From Hondaea fermentalgiana (lineage: Eukaryota; Sar; Bigyra; Thraustochytrida; Thraustochytriidae), in contig NPFB01000134.1 of the NCBI GenBank assembly GCA_014084085.1, positions 113,917 to 125,555 of the forward strand: 11,639 bases of DNA, read 5' to 3'. Below are positions 1 through 5,766 of the stretch, piece by piece; positions within the stretch are counted from its first letter, which is position 1; the number at the start of each line of letters is the position of its first letter. The notes under the pieces were generated by a model, which was not told the DNA's origin, did no database searches, and saw only the letters and a list, made by a program, of their open reading frames with translations. The position numbers and the translations under genes are program-made.

Positions 1-92
1 GCGCCGCGCTGCCTCGCGAGCACGAGCGCGCCGGCGACCGCGACGGCCGCGGCCGCCCACAGGCCCGTCGGCCCATCTGCGCGCGCGGCCAT
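1..92 (-). CDS. 5' end of an unidentified gene (partial, runs off left edge)
   Basis: Seen: on the minus strand an ATG at 92-90 is followed by 30 open codons up to the window edge, and an in-frame TAA lies four codons upstream, so this is the first possible start. The peptide begins MAARADGPTG and continues with a hydrophobic stretch (residues about 11-26, mostly Leu, Trp, Ala, Val and Gly) before a basic Arg-Gln-Arg. That pattern fits a signal peptide or signal anchor. Third positions are almost all G or C, as in the neighbouring genes. It would be transcribed divergently from EBP2. With only 30 codons the family cannot be named, and in such GC-rich DNA a chance open frame is possible. Confidence 0.35.
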   Translation of the reverse strand, partial: MAARADGPTGLWAAAAVAVAGALVLARQRG

Positions 93-615
93 TCTGCTCC
101 TTTATCCGCCGCGCGTCCTCTCCCGCCCTCTCCTCTCCCTCCCTGCCCACGCGCGCGCTCGCCGGCTCGCCTGGCCTCGCGCCCGAGCTCGCCGCGCGCG
201 TCCCTCTCCGCCGCGTCCTCGCGCGCCGTTTTCCGTCTCTGCTGCGCCTTGTTCTCGTTGTGCCGACGCGTTGCGCGGCCCAAAATGCGTTGCGCGGCCC
301 AAAACGCGTTGCGCGGCCCAAAATGCGTTGCGCGGCCTAAAACGCGTTGCGCGGCCTAAAACGCGTTGCGCGGCCCGAAATGCGTTGCGCGGCCCGCCTG
401 CTGTGCGTGTGGAGAGGGGAGGCGGGTGGGTGGCGGCGGCGCAGAACCGCTTGGCCGAGTCGAGAGCGCGGAAGGCGGCGAGGCGCGCGGGCGAGCGGCG
501 CGGGCGAGCGGCGCGGGCGCGGGCGCGGGCGGCGCGAGGCAGGCAGCAGCGAGCGAGGCGAAAAGCGGGCCCGGGCGCGAGGCCGATCAGATCAGGTCAG
601 ATCGATTCAGGCGCC
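93..615. other. GC-rich divergent intergenic region / EBP2 leader
   Basis: This region lies between the possible minus-strand gene start at 92 and the EBP2 start at 616. It contains a homopyrimidine-rich stretch (about 106-160), the 19-bp tandem array (269-396), and a very GC-rich purine-biased leader (about 410-580). The EBP2 frame stays open back to 271 only because stops are rare in this composition; the translation there is Arg/Ala-rich and repeat-derived. No TATA box is obvious. I infer promoter and 5'-UTR sequence. Confidence 0.5.
269..396. repeat. 19-bp tandem repeat, about 6.7 copies
   Basis: The unit is CGTTGCGCGGCCCAAAAYG, with copies starting at 269, 288, 307, 326, 345, 364 and 383 (the last is partial). 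Copies differ only at a few sites: CCC versus CCT in the middle, AAAA versus GAAA, and TG versus CG at the end. The unit joins recreate a hexamer that reads ACGCGT (266-271, 304-309, 342-347, 361-366) or ATGCGT (285, 323, 380). ACGCGT is the MluI cell-cycle box of fungi. The array sits about 220 bp upstream of the EBP2 start. It could be a regulatory array or a neutral minisatellite. Confidence 0.95.
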
Positions 616-1740
616 ATGGTGAAGCGGCAGAAGAAGGGCGCGACCCGCGCGCGGACCTCGCCGGAGGACGCGCCGGGGTTCGTGGCGCCCGAGGCTGCCG
701 ACGTGGAGCAGGACCTCGCGCTCGGCGAGAGCGGCAAACATGTCCTGGCGCAGATCGCCAACGTGCGCAAGGCCATGAAGAAGAACAAGAAGAAGATGAG
801 CAAGGCTGCCCGTGAGGAGGAAGACGACGGCGGCGACGACCTCGTGGCCGCAACAGGCTCGGGAGCCAACGACGAGGACGCCGGCTACGACTCGGAGGAG
901 GAGGCGCTGCGAAGAATCAAAGCAGAGCGCGCTGCTCTTGCTGCCGGTAAAGACGTTCGCAAGGCTGGGGCTGGCGCGGCTGATGCGGAGGGCAGTGGCG
1001 AAGACGAAGACGAAGACGAAGATGAGGACGAGGACGAGGACGAGGAAGAGGCGCAAATGTTGAAAGACGAAGCCGTCTTGCAGAGACTCGAGGACTTCAA
1101 GCTCAAGGGTCCTTTTGCAGAGACGCTGGCGGTCGTCGCCGAGGAGCCAAGCGAATTCGACGACGCCGAGGATGACCTCAAGCGAGAGGTTGAGTTCTAC
1201 AACCAAGCGCTTCGCGCAGTCAAGATTGGACGCACACACCTCGACGAAGACAAGGTCCCGCACATGCGGCCAATCGACTATTTTGCAGAAATGATCAAGA
1301 GCGATGAGCACATGGCGCGTGTCAAGCAGAACCTCCTCTTTGAAAAGAAGAAGATCGAGGCCTTTGAGCAGCGCAAGCAGCAACAAGAATACAAAAAGTA
1401 TGCCAAAAAGCTTCAGGCCGAAAAGCAAAAGGAAAAGGCAGCTTGGAAGAAACGCGACAAGGAGCTCGCGCACGAGTTCAAGGCAAAGGGCGCTGTCGAA
1501 GGTGCCATTGCTTCCACGCGCCGAGGCAACAAGCGAGAACGCGAAGACGCTCCTGCCGGAAGCCCTGGTGCCGGTCGTTCTGGCCCCAACAAGAAACGTC
1601 AGCTCAAGAACGAAAAGTACGGTTTCGGTGGACGTTCTCAGCGCAAGAACGATGCCAAGAGCGTTGGCTCCATGTTTACGCAAGAAAACGGCCGCGGTGG
1701 CAAAAAGGGTCGCCCTGGCAAGTCGCGCCGGGCCAGGTGA
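616..1740 (+). CDS. EBP2: EBP2 family rRNA-processing protein (nucleolar 60S assembly factor)
   Basis: 374 aa. Ebp2 (human EBNA1BP2) acts in the nucleolus in 27S pre-rRNA processing and early 60S subunit assembly. The N-terminal third is basic then acidic, with a Lys-rich patch (residues 52-60) and a run of alternating Glu/Asp (about 128-145). The conserved Ebp2 domain follows: KREVEFYNQAL (189-199), VPHMRPIDYFAEMIKSDEHM (214-233), then a Lys/Gln/Glu-rich coiled coil (about 243-285). The C-terminus carries the family signature NEKYGFGG (332-339) followed by a Lys/Arg tail resembling a nucleolar localisation signal. Length fits between the human (306) and yeast (427) proteins. I chose ATG 616 because it has a strong Kozak context (GCGCCATGG) and everything upstream translates to repeat-derived sequence. 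No intron is needed. Confidence 0.93.
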   Translation: MVKRQKKGATRARTSPEDAPGFVAPEAADVEQDLALGESGKHVLAQIANVRKAMKKNKKKMSKAAREEEDDGGDDLVAATGSGANDEDAGYDSEEEALRRIKAERAALAAGKDVRKAGAGAADAEGSGEDEDEDEDEDEDEDEEEAQMLKDEAVLQRLEDFKLKGPFAETLAVVAEEPSEFDDAEDDLKREVEFYNQALRAVKIGRTHLDEDKVPHMRPIDYFAEMIKSDEHMARVKQNLLFEKKKIEAFEQRKQQQEYKKYAKKLQAEKQKEKAAWKKRDKELAHEFKAKGAVEGAIASTRRGNKREREDAPAGSPGAGRSGPNKKRQLKNEKYGFGGRSQRKNDAKSVGSMFTQENGRGGKKGRPGKSRRAR

Positions 1741-2124
1741 AATATCGTGTAGCTCTTCATATAATCAACCATGTACGTGTGCGAGGATTTCCAGGCGCCA
1801 TGAGAGAGCCTTGATTACCTTTGTTTGGAAGAAGTGAGGTCGTGGCGGCGGTTAAAGGTAGGCATGTTCCGGCACGACGCATCTAAGTCGGCAGGCCGGC
1901 GATAGCAATCTAATGTATGTGGGCGAGAAATCATAATAATAAGTAGAAAGAAAAGCAAATTGACAGTGAATTCATCGATCAACGAATCGCTCATCGCGCA
2001 CAATGCATTTGAGCCTTTGCGATGAGAGGCCTGTTGCGATTGTGCTGACAGCAATGAGAGCGCCACTTTCTGGAAAAGCTATAGCTTGCGCACGTGATAT
2101 GCTTTCCAAGCCTCGAACCTCAAC
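1741..2124. other. Convergent intergenic region between EBP2 and the membrane-protein gene
   Basis: These 384 bases hold the 3' ends of two convergent genes. The composition is clearly more AT-rich than the coding regions, for example around 1905-1960. I see no canonical AATAAA on either strand, no RNA gene and no supported open frame. The small frames present have no recognisable content. Confidence 0.5.
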
Positions 2125-3449
2125 CTAGCCTTCGCTGAGCAAAGGTGTCTCGGCGTTGGCCGTAGCAGCAGAGGCGCTTGCGCCTGTGCGACCTTCCGCA
2201 GCACCGAGACCATTCCCGTCTTCATAGGCATTGCTTCCTTCAAGCATTCGCTCGTCCTCATGTCGTGCCTCTTCGGTTGGCCTTAATCGCACGGCACCCT
2301 CAATTGGATGCAGCAGGGGTGAGGTCCAGGCATACTGTCGCAGAGTTACAAGAAGGCACGAAAAGTAGTATGTGGCAATAACGCTCATCAGAGTTGCGAT
2401 CAGCTTGGGATATGATTCGAGCTCGAGCGGTAGGAAATGCGCGTCACTGTACACGAGATAGGCTTTGCCCTTTAGCTTCTCGATGACAAGCATGGCAAAA
2501 AGGTACGCTGTGCACAAATAGGAGACCCACATCCACCGCGAGCTATGCAAGACAATTCGGTTCATCGACCACTCGATGAGCATAAGTGCCGCGTTGAGCG
2601 AGGCAAAAATACGCATCAGAGGTCGGTGAGGGCTTGGAAAATCAAAGTGCGTGCCGCGGTCCAAAAAGATCCAATAGGTAAAACAGAGAAAGAGCGACAT
2701 GGGAAAGGCAACCTCGTAAAGACACACCATAACGACCTCGTAGCGGGCAACAGTCCCATCACGACGGGGATTCTTGATGGAGACAAAGGTCGCCATAACA
2801 AAGTACAGCGTGTATAACACAAAGGTCCATGGCTCAATATATTCCAGATCGTCGCAACATGACTTGTCGCGGAAAAAGTATACCCACATGGCTATGCGTT
2901 GACGTTGAGAAGCGATGATATGCAAACGAGCGAGCAGATGAGCAAGCAGGCAAGGCAAACAGTCAAGGGAGAGAGAGAGAGAGAGAGAATTGTCAGCGAA
3001 TATTCAAGCGTTTGCGTCACCATTAGCTCGACAAACCAAAACGTACTGATACAGTATGCGACTACCCCGAGTCGATAGAGTCCCAAGGTGAACCTCGAAA
3101 TTACGCCCACATGCGAGCCATGGCGCAGATCGAGTGGTGACACGGTGCTCCAAAAATCGCACTCGAGCTGATTCTGCCTCTTGCGCGCTGCCAGCATTTC
3201 TGCGTGCGAGTCATCGGGGTCGCTTGATAGACCTTCGTCACGAGACATTGCGCTCGCTGGTGTCTTGAAGCCGACGTTCTCTACGCCCTCTGGATCTTGC
3301 GCTGCCGCCTGGTGCGCACGCGAAGCCATGTGCCAATGATATGCTCCCGTCAGGAGCATGAGGAAGGCCAGCACGCCGAGCAGCTCGCCTGCCGCGTCCT
3401 TGTCCTCCAGCGCGCCCGACGGGTCGAAGCCGTCACCAAGACCCATCAT
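2125..3449 (-). CDS. Multi-pass membrane protein, rolling-stone / FAR-17a-like (spliced)
   Basis: Best model is complement(2125..2891, 3047..3449), 389 aa; splicing at GTACGT...CATAG keeps the frame exactly and restores a continuous membrane segment across codon 135. Hydrophobic segments lie at about 22-38, 120-141, 156-173, 187-208, 227-243, 252-271 and 297-318, so six or seven membrane passes are likely. The core (LYRLGVVAYCITMWVYFF, then EPWTFVLYTLYF, then SLNAALMLIEWSMNRI) resembles the rolling-stone/FAR-17a/AIG1 type of ER or plasma-membrane proteins, where a Tyr/Asn-Trp-Thr motif opens the third helix and an N-x2-LM-x2-E-x3-N/H motif sits in the fifth. The C-terminus (about 340-389) is hydrophilic, acidic and Ala/Gly-rich. 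Biochemical function is unknown. The start is uncertain: ATG 3449 is the first in the exon, but an extra 5' exon starting at 3697 can be spliced in frame. Family assignment is from remembered motifs. Confidence 0.7.
2892..3046 (-). other. 155-nt GT-AG intron in the membrane-protein gene
   Basis: On the minus strand the donor is GTACGT (3046-3041) and the acceptor is CATAG ending at 2892. Both exons are in phase 1, and joining them creates codon 135 (A+CC, Thr) inside a hydrophobic helix. Read through instead, the upstream frame becomes Leu/Ser/Cys-rich junk from the TC repeat and stops exactly at the acceptor TAG. An internal (TC)10 tract sits mid-intron. Confidence 0.8.
2969..2988. repeat. 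(GA)10 microsatellite inside the intron
   Basis: A perfect dinucleotide run on the plus strand, which is (TC)10 in the transcript. It is 77 nt from the 3' splice site, which is farther than a normal polypyrimidine tract. Confidence 0.95.
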
Positions 3450-3490
3450 CGGCTGCTGCTCGCGCTCGTTCGCAGGTCTTCGTTCTGCGT

Positions 3491-3549
3491 CTGTGCGCGC
3501 GCGGGGCACCAGAGCACGGGCAAGCCAGCGAGCAAGCCACAGCGCCTAC
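3491..3549 (-). other. Possible 59-nt intron 5' of the membrane-protein gene
   Basis: On the minus strand a donor-like CAG|GTAGGC (intron from 3549) and an acceptor-like GCACAG| (to 3491) flank 59 nt. Splicing them joins, in phase, an open stretch starting at ATG 3697 to the exon that holds ATG 3449. This would add roughly 65 residues, Cys- and Arg-rich and not recognisable. It could equally be a 5'-UTR intron or chance; a phase match by chance has a one-in-three probability. Confidence 0.3.
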
Positions 3550-4433
3550 CTGATGGCCACCTCTGGTAGGCAGAGCAGGATCGCGACTGCGCGGCAGCTC
3601 TGGTGCAGCAACTGCAAACGAACTTTGGATTTAGTACAACTGGGCTACGTCCACATGCCACTAGAAGGGAAGGGGAGTCCGCCGTCAGACCTTCCATGGA
3701 CGAAGTACGAACTGACTACCTGTCAGAGTCGGAGGTCGTCAACGGGAGCGCAAAGAACGTGACTTTGTAGCCTGCCAATTCGAGGGATTTCGAATCGAGC
3801 AGCACGAAGACCGCGGCGACGCCAGTGCGTCAACATGAAAGTCAGGATTTCAAGTGGCCTCGTGCTTTCACAATTTACTAACATCTCCGTTATGCTCTCG
3901 CCAAATCTTAACGTGATTGGTTCTGCCAACAATTGGTTCCAGTCTTCTCGTACGAAGGCTTGTCCGAAAGTCCTGAGATAAAATCAGATGAAAGCCACGA
4001 TTCCGCTGCTTTAGAATTAACCCAGCCTCGCAGGACCGAATGCGTCACGGTCTTCTGCATCAGAGGAGCATCATCACTCTTCCCGACGACACCACCAGGC
4101 TCTCTTGCTCGCGCATTAGACCTCGTTTCGCATGGCAATGCCTGCATTCCTCCCTTCCTTCCTCCGGCCGCGAGCTCGACAAAAGCTACACGGCTCGGAA
4201 GTAGACGCGAGAGATCCATCGTGCGCACGCAAAGACCACATTTGAGTGATCTACAGGCCCGGCGGCGGCGCTCAGAAAAGGCGCGCGGCGGCAGAGCCCG
4301 ATTGATCTTGCGATAGAAAGCGAGCGAGCGAGCGCGCGTAGGCTGCAGCGTGCACGCGGCCCGAACAGGCACTGCCTCGGGCAAGAGCTCCAGCGCAGCG
4401 TCGCGCGTCCAAAGCAGTAGCACCTAGCACCTA

Positions 4434-4453
4434 GCAGCAGCAGCAGCAGCAGC
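4434..4453. repeat. GCA trinucleotide run in the hslV leader
   Basis: About 6.5 uninterrupted GCA units, ending roughly 20 nt before the hslV ATG. It is too short to say more than that it lies in the probable 5' UTR. Confidence 0.85.
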
Positions 4454-4474
4454 GGAGCTGCGAAGGAATCTAGG

Positions 4475-5191
4475 ATGTTGGCAGCAGTATCCAGAATGGC
4501 AGCGCCTCGGCTCTCGACCGTGAGCCGCGGCGCAGCCATGGCAACGCCGCTGCGCAGCGTCGGCGTGGCCCGGGCCATGAGCTCCAGTGCCTTCTCCAAC
4601 GAAATGCACGGAACCACCATCCTGTCTGTGCGTCGGGGAGGCAAGGTTGTCGTCATTGGCGATGGGCAGATCTCGCAGGGCAACTCTGTTGTCAAAGGCA
4701 ATGCTATCAAAGTACGGCGTCTGGGAGGCAGCAGCGACAAGAATGGTGGAGAAAATGTCGTGCTGGCAGGCTTTGCCGGCGCCACTGCTGATGCGCTGAC
4801 CCTGCTGGACCGCCTCGAGAAGAAGCTCGAGCAGTACCCTGGCCAGCTCACTCGCTCTTGTGTTGAGCTCGCCAAGCTCTGGCGTACCGACAAGTACCTG
4901 CGGCGTCTGGAAGCCATCATGATCGTCGTGGACAAGGACGTTTCTCTTACTCTTACTGGCAACGGCGACGTTCTGCACTCACCAGATGGAGTCATTGCTG
5001 TTGGCTCGGGCGGTCTTTTCGCGCTCTCTGCAGCGCGCGCACTCTCTGGCCTCGACGCCCCGGATCTCTCTGCTGAAGAGATTGCCAAGCGCTCAATGGA
5101 CGTGGCTTCTGAACTCTGCGTCTTCACCAACAGCAACTACACGATGGAGACGATTGAAGCCAGCAGCGAGTCCAAGGTCCCTAGCGCCTAA
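4475..5191 (+). CDS. hslV: Mitochondrial HslV (ClpQ) threonine peptidase subunit
   Basis: 238 aa. HslV forms the double-hexameric proteolytic core of the HslUV ATP-dependent protease, which eukaryotes keep in mitochondria. Residues 1-46 form an Arg-rich presequence (Arg 7, 12, 18, 27, 33) with no acidic residue before Glu43, typical of matrix targeting. The mature enzyme should start at Thr47 in TTILSVRR, matching bacterial TTIVSVRR. Thr47 is the nucleophile; Asp63 and Lys79 match Asp17 and Lys33 of the E. coli enzyme (offset 46), in GDGQ and [19 protein letters not shown] (99-107), [12 protein letters not shown] (136-147), TGNGDV (161-166) and GSGG (177-180) are all family blocks. An 8-residue Gly/Ser/Asn-rich insertion lies at about 85-95, where bacterial HslV has a short turn. 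The C-terminus extends a few residues past the family end. The HslU ATPase partner is not in this window. Confidence 0.95.
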   Translation: MLAAVSRMAAPRLSTVSRGAAMATPLRSVGVARAMSSSAFSNEMHGTTILSVRRGGKVVVIGDGQISQGNSVVKGNAIKVRRLGGSSDKNGGENVVLAGFAGATADALTLLDRLEKKLEQYPGQLTRSCVELAKLWRTDKYLRRLEAIMIVVDKDVSLTLTGNGDVLHSPDGVIAVGSGGLFALSAARALSGLDAPDLSAEEIAKRSMDVASELCVFTNSNYTMETIEASSESKVPSA

Positions 5192-5210
5192 CTTTGCTTC
5201 TTTTTCTTTT

Positions 5211-5228
5211 TTTCTTTTGCAAAAGAAA
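5211..5228. repeat. 18-bp perfect palindrome after hslV stop
   Basis: TTTCTTTTGCAAAAGAAA begins 20 nt past the stop codon, in a pyrimidine-rich run. It could fold as a weak AT-rich hairpin in the 3' UTR or simply reflect the T-run followed by an A-run. Confidence 0.8.
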
Positions 5229-5667
5229 GAGTGCGGCGTTGGCCACTAGATTAGAACCGTATGCCCTTAGCATCATCGCAGTGCCCACGGCGCTCGAAAC
5301 AAGCCGGGCAATCTTTTACTGGACACAGCGCGCGACCGCTCCAAGGGTCCAGCTCTGTATGTACTCCGGAGAAGAGAAACATTGTTTTCGCCCTACTTTA
5401 TTCTCTCATCACCAAAGAAACAACCAAGAAAGTATGAGATGCCCAAGGCGATTCTTGCGTAGACTTTCGGCTGACTTGCGTGCTCTATGCGTCCTGTGCT
5501 TTGTAGGGTAACCCAAAATGACTGTCAACAAATGATCCTCATGTGCAAGCAGGTTTTTCATTAAAATACATTTTCCAGACTTGTAAGCAGATCAAGGCTT
5601 TTTTGATCAAAAGACAAGATCGACATGTCTTGTTACTCCTACATTCTCCAGGGGTCTGAGGCGCTCC

Positions 5668-5700
5668 ACCTTTTGTAATGTACTTATTTTTGTAAAAGGT
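5668..5700. repeat. Short inverted repeat in kinase 3' region
   Basis: Arms ACCTTTT (5668-5674) and AAAAGGT (5694-5700) flank a 19-nt AT-rich loop. It lies about 70-100 nt past the kinase stop, in the probable 3' UTR. A role in 3' end formation is possible but not shown. Confidence 0.5.
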
Positions 5701-5766
5701 ACAAGGTGCTTGCGACTTTCGAGAGCAAAAAGACAAAAATGAAAATGAAAGAGCAATAGCGATATC

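Larger units (their letters stand above)
3450..4474. other. Divergent intergenic region between the membrane-protein gene and hslV
   Basis: About 1 kb (about 780 bp if the 3697 start is used) separates the two divergent starts. Two overlapping frames on opposite strands (plus 3933-4316, minus 3908-4423) are open, but neither has a recognisable motif and the plus one begins at TTG. Around 4316-4342 there is a short GCGA-type run, and just before hslV a GCA run. I infer two promoters and the 5' leaders. Confidence 0.5.
5192..5766. other. Convergent intergenic region between hslV and the kinase gene
   Basis: These 575 bases hold both 3' ends. Just after the hslV stop comes a T-rich run ending in an 18-bp palindrome (5211-5228). 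A minus-strand AATAAA (5402-5397) could end the kinase transcript, and a plus-strand ATTAAA (5560-5565) could end the hslV transcript; if both are used the transcripts overlap by about 160 nt. Small frames here carry no recognisable protein. Confidence 0.45.

Noticed and set aside
271..615. In-frame upstream extension of EBP2 (115 codons)
   Set aside because: It begins at TTG, translates the 19-bp repeat and a GC-rich leader into Arg/Ala-rich sequence, and has no family match; ATG 616 has a strong start context and gives a normal-length protein.
607..1683. Long minus-strand open frame opposite EBP2
   Set aside because: It is an antisense shadow: Leu/Val-rich because it reads the reverse of Glu/Lys/Asp codons, and it coincides exactly with a well-supported gene.
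3779..3800. tRNA-like TTCGAATC box
   Set aside because: Only the T-loop-like core is present; no A box or cloverleaf could be built at the right distance. The TCGAACC at about 2113 fails for the same reason.
3908..4423. Two overlapping frames (plus 3933-4316, minus 3908-4423) in the hslV upstream region
   Set aside because: No domain, no coding-like composition and mutually antisense; one begins at a non-ATG codon.
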